64,000 nt of DNA, from assembly GCA_963626545.1 (NCBI GenBank), contig CAVFYJ010000002.1, positions 1-64,000 of the forward strand. Reading direction: 5' to 3'. Position numbers and translations under genes: made by a program. The notes beneath the pieces are model-generated. The model saw only the letters and a program-made list of their open reading frames with translations, did not search any database and was not told the origin of the DNA. Below, piece by piece: positions 1 through 9,260 of the stretch. Origin of the DNA: Anthropogastromicrobium sp963626545 (lineage in GTDB: Bacteria > Bacillota > Clostridia > Lachnospirales > Lachnospiraceae). Position 1 is the stretch's first letter. Every line of letters starts with the position of its first letter.

Positions 1-71
1 GATATTGAATTCCATGATTAATAAAATCAGTCGATTTCAACGAAGGTCAGAGTCTAGAATAGTTCTGACCT
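1..71. other. Foreign sequence with inverted repeat abutting the truncated maturase
   Basis: A 9-bp inverted repeat (AAGGTCAGA, 43-51; TCTGACCTT, 64-72) with a 12-nt spacer lies exactly where homology to the group II reverse transcriptase begins. It may be the end of another mobile element or a small hairpin. Nothing here codes for the missing RT blocks. Confidence 0.4.
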
Positions 72-932
<861 letters not shown>

Positions 933-1444
933 GTGTGCCATGAAAGTTGCACAGAAGATGAAGGAAGGTCCTTCGACAGGAATTGAGCAGGCAAATCTGT
1001 CAAATCACTCTAATGCTGCTGTAGTCAAGCCTATGGTAGTAAGCGATTAGAGAAAAGGCTATAGATAATAGTCAGATGGGATACATGAAGATGAACGAAA
1101 GTGAAGCATTGAAGAAGTGTCGAAAGCGTGAGTTTTCCGCAAAATCAGCTGGTCACCACCTGGTTGAGACAAGGATAATAGACACCTGAAATACTGATTA
1201 TCCGCGGAACGGCATTAAGATGGCATGAGCATGTATTAGGCTTTTGTGTGAAACATGGGAACCTGCGAGTTAATGAAAATCGAAAAAGTGCAAGTCACAG
1301 AAAGACGAGACTGAAAGTAGAAACGTAACTCGTAGGGGCGGAGTCATCCGTAGTAGTGGTGAAGTCACTGTAATGGTGATAGAGCGAAGGGATGACATCA
1401 TTTCGCTTGAATCTGAGAACAACTGGGAAAAACAGGAGGATTTG

Positions 1445-2680
1445 ATGAAAGAAAGCAAACAATACGACATACCAAAGAGAGTAGTCATCGAAGCGTATCA
1501 AAGAGTAAAGGCGAATAAAGGAAGTGCAGGAATAGATGGTATGAACTTTCAGAAATTCGAGGAGAAACTGAATAACAACCTCTATAAAATCTGGAATCGA
1601 ATGAGTTCAGGCAGTTACTTTCCACAGCAAGTAATGGCAGTAGAAATACCAAAGAAATCAGGAGGAGTCAGAAGATTAGGCATTCCAACTATCACAGATC
1701 GAATTGCACAGATGGTGGCACGAATGTATGTAGAACGTGCAGTAGAGCCATTGTTTTGTGATGATTCATATGGATATAGACCGAACAAGTCCGCTTTAGA
1801 TGCGGTAGAAATGACTAGAAAACGATGTTGGCGATATGACTATGTAATAGAGCTAGATGTAAAGGGTCTCTTCGATAACATTGATCATGAGTTGCTGATG
1901 AGAGTAGTACACAAACATGTCAGGGAAACATGGGCATGTATGTACATTGAAAGGTGGCTTAAAACTCCGTTTGTATTAAAGAATGGAGAAAAGATAGAAC
2001 GTAATGCAGGAACACCACAGGGAGGTGTTATCAGCCCCGTACTGGCAAATATGTTTCTACATTATGTTTTTGATATGTGGATGAAACGAAACTTTCCACA
2101 AGCACCATTTGAAAGATATGCAGACGATGGAGTGGTACATTGTAGAACGAAGAAAGAAGCACTATACATAAAGGAATGCCTAGCGAAAAGATTTGCAGAC
2201 TGCAAACTAGAGCTGCATCCAACCAAAACAAGAATTGTGTACTGTAAAGACAAGGATAGAACCAAAGATGAGGACTTAACAGAGTTTGATTTTCTTGGAT
2301 ATACTTTCAAAGCAGTATACGTTATGTGTAGGGATGGAAAATCACGGCTGAACTTTATAGCATCTGTCAGCAAGACGTCAGCAAAGACCTTTCGGGATAA
2401 GATTAAGAAGCTGGAGATACATAAGAAAACAGGATGCAAAATTGATATGATTGCAGAAATGTTAAATCCCCTGCTGAGAGGATGGACTAACTATTTTGGA
2501 AAATTTAACCCCTCAGCAATGAGATATACACTACAATGTATTGAGCGTAGATTAGTCAAATGGGCAATGAGTAAATACAAAAGTTTGCGAGGACACAGAA
2601 GAAAAGCGGAAAGATGGCTTGAATCTGTGAGAAAACGGGAACCAAGACTATTTGCCCATTGGAATAGATTGTATTGTTAA
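1445..2680 (+). CDS. ltrA: Group II intron reverse transcriptase/maturase, LtrA type (inner intron)
   Basis: This 411-residue multifunctional protein reverse-transcribes the intron and helps it splice. Visible RT blocks include SYGYRPNKSALDAV, the LDVKGLFDNIDH palm motif with the first catalytic Asp, TPQGGVISP, the catalytic RYADD, and the FLGYTFK block; the maturase region carries LLRGWTNYFGKF and the C-terminus ends PRLFAHWNRLYC. The start is set at ATG 1445 because AGGAGG lies 5 nt upstream (1434-1439); the frame is open a further 24 codons upstream without a ribosome site. No separate HNH endonuclease domain is evident. It is of a different lineage from the truncated outer-intron maturase. 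Confidence 0.93.
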   Translation: MKESKQYDIPKRVVIEAYQRVKANKGSAGIDGMNFQKFEEKLNNNLYKIWNRMSSGSYFPQQVMAVEIPKKSGGVRRLGIPTITDRIAQMVARMYVERAVEPLFCDDSYGYRPNKSALDAVEMTRKRCWRYDYVIELDVKGLFDNIDHELLMRVVHKHVRETWACMYIERWLKTPFVLKNGEKIERNAGTPQGGVISPVLANMFLHYVFDMWMKRNFPQAPFERYADDGVVHCRTKKEALYIKECLAKRFADCKLELHPTKTRIVYCKDKDRTKDEDLTEFDFLGYTFKAVYVMCRDGKSRLNFIASVSKTSAKTFRDKIKKLEIHKKTGCKIDMIAEMLNPLLRGWTNYFGKFNPSAMRYTLQCIERRLVKWAMSKYKSLRGHRRKAERWLESVRKREPRLFAHWNRLYC

Positions 2681-2687
2681 ATGATAA

Positions 2688-2721
2688 GAGCCGTATGAAG
2701 GGAGACTTTCAAGTACGGTTC
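2688..2721 (+). ncRNA. Group II intron domain V of the inner intron
   Basis: Matches the canonical 34-nt bacterial domain V: GAGCCGTATGAAGG, a GAGA tetraloop, and CTTTCAAGTACGGTTC with the two-base bulge. The AGC catalytic triad is present. Domain VI (about 2729-2757) follows. Confidence 0.8.
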
Positions 2722-2761
2722 CGTGAGAAGTTCGAGGTGAGATTCCTCTTACTTACTCGAC

Positions 2762-2797
2762 TGAGAGGTCGGCGGCGAAAGCCGCCTCCTACTCGAT
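2762..2797 (+). ncRNA. Domain VI and 3' end of the outer intron
   Basis: Contains the 6-bp stem GGCGGC/GCCGCC with a GAAA loop, followed by TCCTACTCGAT, the common 3' end of bacterial group II introns with the branch-point adenosine in CCTAC. It is separated from its own domain V by the 1829-bp inner intron. Confidence 0.75.
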
Positions 2798-2798
2798 C

Positions 2799-3347
2799 AT
2801 GAATATGGAAATACCTCATCAGCATCGATCCCGATTCTTCTTATTGATCAATTTATTTTCAAGAGAACATAACAAACGAACACGGTTTACCCGAATGTGC
2901 ATCGGGGAGGCTGTGTTCATTTTAATGGATAAAAAAGAATATGAAAAAATCAAAATTTCGGATATCGTAAAGACGGCAGGTGTATCCAGAATGACGTTCT
3001 ACCATTATTATGAGACAAAGGGGGATGCGTTAGCCGATTATTTCCATGAGATCGTTGCCGGTTACATACGTGAATGCAGAACCGAGAAAATTGGTCGCTT
3101 TCATGACCGCAGCAGCATTGTGCATGCACTGACTTATTTCGATCAATATGAGATTTTTATTGGAAAGCTTGTGCAGGCAAAGCTTCAGTATATTTTGTGG
3201 GATGCGATGAACGATTATATGAGCAAGCGCATTATGCCAAAGTACAAAATTCCAGAATATGAGCTGTATTTTTACGGTGGTGCCTTATTAAGTGGGAGCA
3301 GAACAAAAAAAAGGAGTCTGCAGAACAGATTGCAGACTCCATTATAA
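2799..3347 (+). pseudogene. TetR/AcrR-type regulator with frameshifted C-terminus
   Basis: The N-terminal helix-turn-helix is clear (KIKISDIVKTAGVSRMTFYHYYETK, positions about 46-70). The reading frame keeps the ligand-domain motif ELYFYGGALL, then becomes SGSRTKKRSLQNR and stops. In another frame the DNA continues KWEQNKKKESAEQIADSIIKG, the usual tail of this family, so a small deletion near 3292 has shifted the frame. The outer intron ends two bases before the first ATG, so the native 5' region may also have been displaced; a later start at ATG 2896 is possible. The shifted tail overlaps the terminator of the opposite operon. DNA binding may persist, but dimer or ligand function is doubtful. 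Confidence 0.7.
3304..3340 (-). terminator. Intrinsic terminator of the leftward ftsH operon
   Basis: Read on the minus strand, a perfect 10-bp stem (GGAGTCTGCA / TGCAGACTCC) is followed by eight T residues. It lies just after the stop of the HdeD-like gene and inside the damaged 3' end of the convergent TetR gene. Confidence 0.75.
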
Positions 3348-3358
3348 AAGGAATTGGA

Positions 3359-3901
3359 TCACCAGTCGCTGCCCATTCGGCTGAAAGCGAGAATGATGGA
3401 ATCGATACCAAGTAAAATCATATCAATACCGATCAGGTAGCCAAGTGAGATCAGTGTGATAACGGGACGGATAAACATTAAAATACCAAGGCAAAGTCCG
3501 ATGATATTAATCACCATGACAAAGTAGTAATGTCCTTTGCTTGTCCATACGCGAAGCATTGGAAGCTGTGACAGTCTTGAGATGCAGTGTGCGATGAACC
3601 ACATCGGGAAAAACAGGGTAAATGCCCACTTTACAGCACCCGGATAAACCAGAAGCATCAGTCCGACAAGGACGCTTAAGCTGCCAGAAATTAACGAAAT
3701 CGTAGGGGCAAAGCCCATATGCTCCTCGGTTCGAACATAAAACACAATATCAAGAATTCCGATGCAAAGAGCAAGGAGTCCAAAGAAAATTACAAAACCG
3801 GATAATACGCTGTCTGGACGGATGAAGGAGAAAATGCCAAGCACAATCAAAAGAATTCCTTCAATCAGTTCAATCCAACCAAAACGAGAACGGTTTCTCA
3901 T
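3359..3901 (-). CDS. HdeD/DUF308-family membrane protein
   Basis: A 180-residue integral membrane protein with about six hydrophobic segments and the repeated hairpin pattern of the DUF308/HdeD family (GWIELIEGILLIVLGIFSFI near the N-terminus and a similar LGILMFIRP...LLGIDSIIL unit near the C-terminus). HdeD relatives are linked to acid or membrane stress; no enzyme motif is visible. Its ATG overlaps the ftsH stop by one base (TAATG), so translation is probably coupled to ftsH. This suggests a membrane quality-control or stress role, by association only. Confidence 0.8.
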   Translation of the reverse strand: MRNRSRFGWIELIEGILLIVLGIFSFIRPDSVLSGFVIFFGLLALCIGILDIVFYVRTEEHMGFAPTISLISGSLSVLVGLMLLVYPGAVKWAFTLFFPMWFIAHCISRLSQLPMLRVWTSKGHYYFVMVINIIGLCLGILMFIRPVITLISLGYLIGIDMILLGIDSIILAFSRMGSDW

Positions 3902-5751
3902 TACAGATCACCTCCTGCCTGCGCAGCATTGTCAGAACCCCTGCGCAGTATTTCCATAAATTCTTCCCCGGTAATCGTTTCTTTTTCATACAGATAATTC
4001 GATAATTCATCCAGCTTGTCGCGGTTGTCTAACAGCAGCTGAATGGCTTTTTGATGCTGCTTCTTTACAAGCGCGGTCACCTGACGGTCAATCTCTTTTT
4101 GTGTCTCTGCGGAGCAGGCAAGAGAAGCATCGCCGCCTAAATATTGGTTGGTCACAGTTTCAAGTGCAACCATATCAAAATCTTCGCTCATGCCGTAGCG
4201 GGTGATCATCGCACGGGCTAACTTTGTTGCCTGCTCGATATCATTGGAGGCGCCAGTTGTGATCTGGTTGAAGACAACCTCCTCGGCGGCACGGCCACCG
4301 GTGAAGGTAGCAATCTTATTTTCAATTTCTTCTTTTGTCATCAAATACTTGTCGCCCTGCTCCACCTGCATTGTGTAGCCAAGTGCACCAGAGGTACGCG
4401 GGATAATCGTGATCTTCTGAACGGGAGCGGAGTGGGACTGGAGAGCAGCCACAAGCGCATGACCAATTTCGTGGTAAGCAACCACCTTTTTTTCCTGATC
4501 GGAGAGTACCGCATTTTTCTTCTGATAACCTGCGATAACAACCTCAACACTTTCTTCCAGGTCAGCCTGTGTGACAACTGTACGACCCTGACGAACTGCG
4601 CGAAGAGCAGCCTCATTTACGATATTGGCAAGTTCAGCACCGGAAGCACCAGATGCCATACGGGCGATGGTGTGAAAATCCACATCCTCAGCTGGCTTAA
4701 TCTTCTTTGCGTGAACCTTAAGGATCGCTTCACGACCATTTAAGTCTGGAAGCTCAACTGGAACACGACGGTCGAAACGTCCCGGACGTGTCAGAGCCGG
4801 GTCAAGGGACTCTGGACGGTTCGTAGCAGCCAAAATGATAACACCATTATTTCCCTCAAAACCATCCATCTCGGTTAACAGCTGGTTTAAGGTCTGCTCG
4901 CGCTCATCATTTCCGCCGACCTGACCATCACGCTTTTTACCGATGGCATCAATCTCATCAATGAAGACGATACAAGGAGCCTTCTCCTTCGCCTGCTTAA
5001 ACAGATCACGTACTTTCGATGCGCCCATGCCGACGAACATCTCTACGAACTCAGAACCAGAGATCGAGAAGAACGGAACACCAGACTCACCGGCAACGGC
5101 CTTTGCAAGCATTGTCTTACCAGTTCCAGGAGGGCCTACAAGCAAAAGACCTTTCGGCATGGAAGCACCGGCCTCGGTGTATTTCTTTGGATTATGAAGA
5201 TAATCAACGATCTCAGCAAGATTTTCCTTTGCCTCATCCTCACCAGCGACATCATCAAAATGAATACCCTCTGTGGACTGCACATAAACTCTGGCATTGC
5301 TCTTTCCCATACCAAAAGCCATGGAATTCTTGCCGCCTCCGGCCTGTTCTAAGAGCTTGCGTCCCAGGTACTGTCCAAGTGCAATGAAGATTACCATCGG
5401 AAGGATAAAAGTTAACAGAAAGCTTAAAATTGGTGACATTGTTTTCTCAATATCCTTTGAGAAAATCGCACCGGATTCATACAGACGCTCGGTCAGATTC
5501 GGGTCATCCATCACACCGGTCTTATAAATCGTGTTGTCATTTTTATCGGTGAAGATGATCTGAGAATCCTCGACCTCGACGCGGCCGATGTTTTTGTTTT
5601 CTGTCATGCTCATGAAGGTTCCGTAGTCAACCTCGGTCACCTGACGCGATAATAAAAGCGGTGAAATGAAGAAGTTAAATACAGCCAGTACGAGCAGGAC
5701 AATCACGTAGTAGTAAATCAATGGTTTCTTTGGTGATTTTACCTCTTTCAT
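3901..5751 (-). CDS. ftsH: ATP-dependent zinc metalloprotease FtsH
   Basis: A 616-residue membrane-bound AAA+ protease that extracts and degrades misfolded membrane and regulatory proteins. Two N-terminal membrane helices (about 12-30 and 108-128) flank a short extracytoplasmic domain. The AAA module has Walker A GPPGTGKT, Walker B IVFIDEIDA, the pore motif FVGMGA and the second region of homology (RPGRFDRR); the zinc site is HEIGH followed by the third ligand in the GGRAAEE region. Length and order are normal for the family. It lies 16 bp after the upstream helical-protein gene and overlaps the HdeD-like gene, forming a three-gene operon. A second ftsH may exist elsewhere, as in many Clostridia. 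Confidence 0.95.
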   Translation of the reverse strand: MKEVKSPKKPLIYYYVIVLLVLAVFNFFISPLLLSRQVTEVDYGTFMSMTENKNIGRVEVEDSQIIFTDKNDNTIYKTGVMDDPNLTERLYESGAIFSKDIEKTMSPILSFLLTFILPMVIFIALGQYLGRKLLEQAGGGKNSMAFGMGKSNARVYVQSTEGIHFDDVAGEDEAKENLAEIVDYLHNPKKYTEAGASMPKGLLLVGPPGTGKTMLAKAVAGESGVPFFSISGSEFVEMFVGMGASKVRDLFKQAKEKAPCIVFIDEIDAIGKKRDGQVGGNDEREQTLNQLLTEMDGFEGNNGVIILAATNRPESLDPALTRPGRFDRRVPVELPDLNGREAILKVHAKKIKPAEDVDFHTIARMASGASGAELANIVNEAALRAVRQGRTVVTQADLEESVEVVIAGYQKKNAVLSDQEKKVVAYHEIGHALVAALQSHSAPVQKITIIPRTSGALGYTMQVEQGDKYLMTKEEIENKIATFTGGRAAEEVVFNQITTGASNDIEQATKLARAMITRYGMSEDFDMVALETVTNQYLGGDASLACSAETQKEIDRQVTALVKKQHQKAIQLLLDNRDKLDELSNYLYEKETITGEEFMEILRRGSDNAAQAGGDL

Positions 5752-5767
5752 GGTAGTTGCCCCTTTC

Positions 5768-6187
5768 TTAGTTTTCTATCAAAGTACTTTGCTGGAGTTC
5801 AATTTTGCTGGCTTCCTTCTGCTCCTGAATGGCTTTCAGGGAGAGTAACAGTGCGCGGTCAGCAGCGAGAATCGCAAAATCAAGCGCATATTCCGCAAGC
5901 AGCGCGGTGTTTTCCGCATTTTCATTCCACGTTGCCTCAGGGTCGCTCTCGGCAGCATTGTGCATCCGTTCCTGGACGTCATTGTACATAGAAATCAGTG
6001 CCTGAATCTTTGGCACTTTGCATTCCTCCAGACGATAGCGGATCGCATCCTGCTCTAACTTATATTCTTCGGTCAGAGCATTCAATTCACCCATCAGTGC
6101 GGTGAGATTTTCGTGTTCCCCATCGTCAATCCGTTCGTGGAGATGGCGGATCTTTTCATCGAGTTCAATCATTTTTGCAGCAAACAT
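5768..6187 (-). CDS. Hypothetical helical protein upstream of ftsH
   Basis: I do not recognise this 139-residue protein. It is almost entirely charged alpha-helix with heptad-like spacing (for example LDEKIRHLHERIDDG and ELNALTEEYKLEQDAIRYRLEE) and a more hydrophobic C-terminal helix rich in Ala and Leu (EYALDFAILAADRALLLSLKAI). It has no signal peptide or metal motif. AGGAGG lies 9 nt before the ATG and a leftward promoter lies at 6219-6247, making it the first gene of the ftsH operon. An adaptor or chaperone role for FtsH is only a guess from position. Confidence 0.7.
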   Translation of the reverse strand: MFAAKMIELDEKIRHLHERIDDGEHENLTALMGELNALTEEYKLEQDAIRYRLEECKVPKIQALISMYNDVQERMHNAAESDPEATWNENAENTALLAEYALDFAILAADRALLLSLKAIQEQKEASKIELQQSTLIEN

Positions 6188-6218
6188 AGCATCGTGCCTC
6201 CTTTCCTTTGCTGGTTTT

Positions 6219-6247
6219 ATTATAGGAAAGAAGGTACGCTAAAACAA
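6219..6247 (-). promoter_or_regulatory. Promoter of the ftsH operon
   Basis: On the minus strand TTGTTT (6242-6247) and a perfect TATAAT (6219-6224) are separated by 17 bp, about 30 bp before the first gene of the operon. No CIRCE or other heat-shock operator is evident. Confidence 0.6.
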
Positions 6248-6350
6248 TAGTCAGAATTTGGATTGTGTCTGGACAGAATTTCAAAAGTGTAAAAAGAAAG
6301 CATATAAAGAAAGTGTAAAAAGAAAAATGCAATTGAAAAGTTTGAAAAAA

Positions 6351-6890
6351 TCAATGCGGTGTAGATGGAAGAAGCAATGCCAGGTCATGAATGATCTCAT
6401 CCATATGTTTGGTATCTTCATTTGACCAAGTGCGAAGGATACCCAGAAAGGCAAGAGTGTGGTAACGAATTAATAGTTTTAGCTGGTTGGATGTAAGCAT
6501 GTTGGAAACAGAGGCTGCATCAGGGGAGTGTTGGAAAAGTTGCTCAAAGAAGGCGTAGAACTGATTCAAAAGCAATGGTTCTAATTCATCCTGATAGCTG
6601 GCAGGAATGGTGCGCTGAATCATGGGACGCGCATTTAAGGCAATGTTTAGCAGATAGCGAATTTTGTCTTCAAGTTCTGGTTGGGCAAGACAATTTTCCA
6701 ACAGCTCCTTTGAACCCTGTTCCATCATGTAACAGATCAGATCCGGAATATCCTGAAAATGATAATAAAACGTCTGGCGTGTGATGCCACACTCCTCAAC
6801 GATATCTTTCACGGTCAGTTTTTTTGTACGTTTCTTTGTCAAAAGAGCAGATGCAGAACGGCAGATCGCCGTTTTCATATCAGCTGGCAT
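6351..6890 (-). CDS. TetR/AcrR-family transcriptional regulator
   Basis: A 179-residue regulator. The N-terminal helix-turn-helix (KKLTVKDIVEECGITRQTFYYHFQDIPDLICYM, about 20-52) is typical of the small Firmicutes TetR proteins related to DhaS; the C-terminal domain is helical and presumably binds a ligand. The start is placed at ATG 6890 because AGGAGG (complement of 6895-6900) precedes it; the open frame runs 65 codons further upstream but those are AT-rich and have no ribosome site. It is divergent from the GH78 gene, so it may control that gene; a short palindrome TTACAATGTAA lies at 6917-6927 in the shared intergenic region. Confidence 0.85.
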   Translation of the reverse strand: MPADMKTAICRSASALLTKKRTKKLTVKDIVEECGITRQTFYYHFQDIPDLICYMMEQGSKELLENCLAQPELEDKIRYLLNIALNARPMIQRTIPASYQDELEPLLLNQFYAFFEQLFQHSPDAASVSNMLTSNQLKLLIRYHTLAFLGILRTWSNEDTKHMDEIIHDLALLLPSTPH

Positions 6891-6916
6891 AATGTCCTCC
6901 TTGGTAAGCTTATTAA

Positions 6917-6927
6917 TTACAATGTAA
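6917..6927. promoter_or_regulatory. Possible TetR operator between divergent genes
   Basis: TTACAATGTAA is a perfect 5+1+5 palindrome about 27 bp upstream of the TetR start and within the 185-bp region shared with the rhamnosidase gene. The size suits a TetR-type operator, but only one copy is seen. Confidence 0.3.
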
Positions 6928-7075
6928 CAAATGCGCAAATCTTTTCTTATAAGTTTGTACTTAATTTTGTATTCTTTTCTTTCTGTTTCTGCTATTATAA
7001 GGGAGAAAAGGGGACGTTTGCAAGCAGAAAAAATGGATTGCAAGAAGTGAGAAATAAAGAGAAGGAGAAAAAGGA

Positions 7076-9133
7076 ATGGAAACAAAAAAAGAAAATAATT
7101 ATTGGCTCTGGTATCCGGGCGATTTCGAAATTTATCATGCTCTTTTGCAGAATTTTGATCGTATCGAGCGTGGCTTTGAGTGGCCGGCGTTCTGGTATCA
7201 GTATGACTGCCGCAAGCAGGTTCGTTTTATAAGAAGCTATCATCTTGAAAGCGAAACGACTTTTACCGTATTCACCGATGCAAAGGGCTATGTGGCAATA
7301 AACGGCAAAAAACATCCGTTTCGAACGGAGCTTACCTGTGGCCCGGGCAATGTAAAAATTGAAATTTATGCGGGAAAGATAACCGGTGTGCCAGCTATTT
7401 ACATAAAAGGCGAAGCAATTTTTTCTGATACAAATTGGATGGTAGATGATCTGGCATCACCAGCCGTTCCAGTGGGATATTCTCCTTATTATATAAGAAA
7501 AGATCAGAATCCTTCTATCTGGGAGTATACGTCAGAAATCGTAGAGCCACAGACAATTATCGAAAAAGAAAACGGCATCTTGTATGATTTTGGAAGAGAA
7601 CTGACAGCGGTTGTATTGCCAGTCTATTCAAATGAATTTCATCCGTATCTGCTTGCCTATGGTGAATCGGAGGCAGAGGCACTTGACTATGAAAATTGTT
7701 ATTACAGCGAGAAAATCGAGTCTGAAAATCAGTCAATTCCAAAGCACGCTTTTCGCTATCTGTTTCTTGTAAATGTTAAAGCAGATGAGGTACATGTGAC
7801 GGCACGCCATGAATTTGTGGATATTCCAGTGCGTGCATCCTTCTCATGCGAGGATGAACAACTCAACCGTATCTGGCAGGTTTGCTGTGAGACGTATCGT
7901 CTTTGCAGTGGAATTTTCTTCTTAGATGGCGTGAAGCGTGACCGCTGGATCTGGTCGGGTGATGCTTATCAGAGTTATCTGGTCAATCCATATCTGTTTT
8001 TTGATAATGAGATTACGAAGCGCACAATCTGGGGACTGCGCGGCAACGATCCGGTACGCCAGCAGATCAATACGATTTTGGATTACTCCATGTATTGGAT
8101 CATGAGCATTGAGAATTATTATAAAATCAGCGGTGATGAAGAATTTGTTCGAATGATTTGGCCAAAGATGGTGACCATGATGGAGTTTTTGGACAGTCAA
8201 TTGGATGAGCATGGATTTATCATCGGCCGTTCGGGCGACTGGATCTTTATTGACTGGTCCGAGATGGACAAGGTAGGTGCACTCTGCGCAGAGCAGATGC
8301 TTCTTGTGATGTGCTATCGCACGATGGCAACAGTTCAGAAGTTAATAGAAGGGGTGAACAAATCAGACACGCAAAATGAGTCTGAAAGAAAGGCTGAAGA
8401 AAAGACAACGACAAAGCTGGAAAAAGCGACCAACAACCAGCCCGCTTATGCACAGAAAGAGAAATTACTGAAGGAACAGATTGAAAAGTTCTTCTGGGAT
8501 GAAGAAAAGAAGGCATATATTGATAGCTTTTCATCAGGAAAGCGCCATGTGACACGTCATGCTAATTTGTTTGCAATTCTGTTTGATATTGCAGATAAGG
8601 TGCGTTGTGAACAAATTTATGAGTCTGTTATTGCAAATAATGTCATTACACAGATCACAACGCCATATTTTAAGTTCTATGAATTAGAAGCACTTTGTAA
8701 GCTGGGCAAAAAAGCAGAGGTGCTGCAGCGCATGAAATCCTATTGGGGAGCAATTCTTGATGAAGGCGCCGCAACCATCTGGGAAGCGTATGATCCGAAT
8801 GAGACCGGCAAAGAGAAATATGCAATGTATGATGATCCATATGGAAAGAGCTTTTGCCATGCATGGGGCGCCAGCCCGATTTATCTGCTCGGTCGATATT
8901 TCCTTGGTGTGGAGTCAACGGATATCGGTTATAAAACATTTCGCGTGAGCCCGGATACTGATTTGCTTGGAATATTTGACTGCGTTGTTCCGGTGGCGCA
9001 AGGATCGGTTCATCTTTTCTTTGATGGACAGGTACTTTTGGTTAGCGCAGACTGCGATGGTGGTATACTTGTTTATGGAGGTAAAGAGTATGAACTTGTC
9101 GTTGGAAAGACTGTAACGGTGAAAAAAAAGTAA
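7076..9133 (+). CDS. Alpha-L-rhamnosidase-like glycoside hydrolase, GH78 family
   Basis: A 685-residue cytoplasmic enzyme (no signal peptide) likely to release terminal alpha-L-rhamnose from plant glycosides or oligosaccharides. The N-terminal half has beta-sandwich-like sequence; the (alpha/alpha)6 domain starts near residue 255 and shows the family core DGVKRDRWIWSGDAY (about 283-297), which holds the acidic catalytic residues, and later WEAYDP and SFCHAWGASP. The C-terminus is a small beta domain. A charged, low-complexity insertion of about 40 residues (around 425-465, Lys/Glu/Thr/Asn rich) interrupts the barrel. AAGGAG precedes the ATG. It is probably controlled by the divergent TetR protein. 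Exact substrate is uncertain. Confidence 0.85.
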   Translation: METKKENNYWLWYPGDFEIYHALLQNFDRIERGFEWPAFWYQYDCRKQVRFIRSYHLESETTFTVFTDAKGYVAINGKKHPFRTELTCGPGNVKIEIYAGKITGVPAIYIKGEAIFSDTNWMVDDLASPAVPVGYSPYYIRKDQNPSIWEYTSEIVEPQTIIEKENGILYDFGRELTAVVLPVYSNEFHPYLLAYGESEAEALDYENCYYSEKIESENQSIPKHAFRYLFLVNVKADEVHVTARHEFVDIPVRASFSCEDEQLNRIWQVCCETYRLCSGIFFLDGVKRDRWIWSGDAYQSYLVNPYLFFDNEITKRTIWGLRGNDPVRQQINTILDYSMYWIMSIENYYKISGDEEFVRMIWPKMVTMMEFLDSQLDEHGFIIGRSGDWIFIDWSEMDKVGALCAEQMLLVMCYRTMATVQKLIEGVNKSDTQNESERKAEEKTTTKLEKATNNQPAYAQKEKLLKEQIEKFFWDEEKKAYIDSFSSGKRHVTRHANLFAILFDIADKVRCEQIYESVIANNVITQITTPYFKFYELEALCKLGKKAEVLQRMKSYWGAILDEGAATIWEAYDPNETGKEKYAMYDDPYGKSFCHAWGASPIYLLGRYFLGVESTDIGYKTFRVSPDTDLLGIFDCVVPVAQGSVHLFFDGQVLLVSADCDGGILVYGGKEYELVVGKTVTVKKK

Positions 9134-9181
9134 TTAAAAGCTACGCCATTTGAGCAACTTAAAAATAAAGTAAGTAAAACA

Positions 9182-9232
9182 ATATCCGCATATGTTCATA
9201 AAATAATTGATTTTTTGAACATATGCGGATAT
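9182..9232. repeat. Perfect 17-bp inverted repeat between GH78 and the HTH/HipA pair
   Basis: ATATCCGCATATGTTCA (9182-9198) is repeated in perfect reverse complement at 9216-9232 with a 17-nt spacer. It ends 28 bp before the next ATG. It could terminate the GH78 transcript (weak ATTTTT tract at 9236-9241), but its length and closeness to the HTH gene also fit an autoregulatory operator or cruciform. Confidence 0.7.
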
Positions 9233-9260
9233 ACTATTTTTAAAGGAAAGGAGGCTGAAA

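Larger units (their letters stand above)
933..2761 (+). mobile_element. Complete inner group II intron inserted in the outer intron
   Basis: The element starts with the group II 5' consensus GUGYG (GTGTG at 933), has about 500 nt of ribozyme 5' region, a full-length maturase ORF, a canonical 34-nt domain V (about 2688-2721, GAGCCGTATG...GTACGGTTC), a domain VI stem and a 3' end in AC at 2761. Removing 933-2761 rejoins the outer intron seamlessly: CCGGTGGTG at 924-932 joins TGAGAGGTCGG at 2762, the usual domain V-to-VI linker. All parts look intact, so the intron could be active. Confidence 0.85.

Noticed and set aside
1270..1501. Minus-strand ORFs within the inner intron 5' ribozyme
   Set aside because: They overlap the conserved ribozyme domains and the maturase start, with no ribosome sites.
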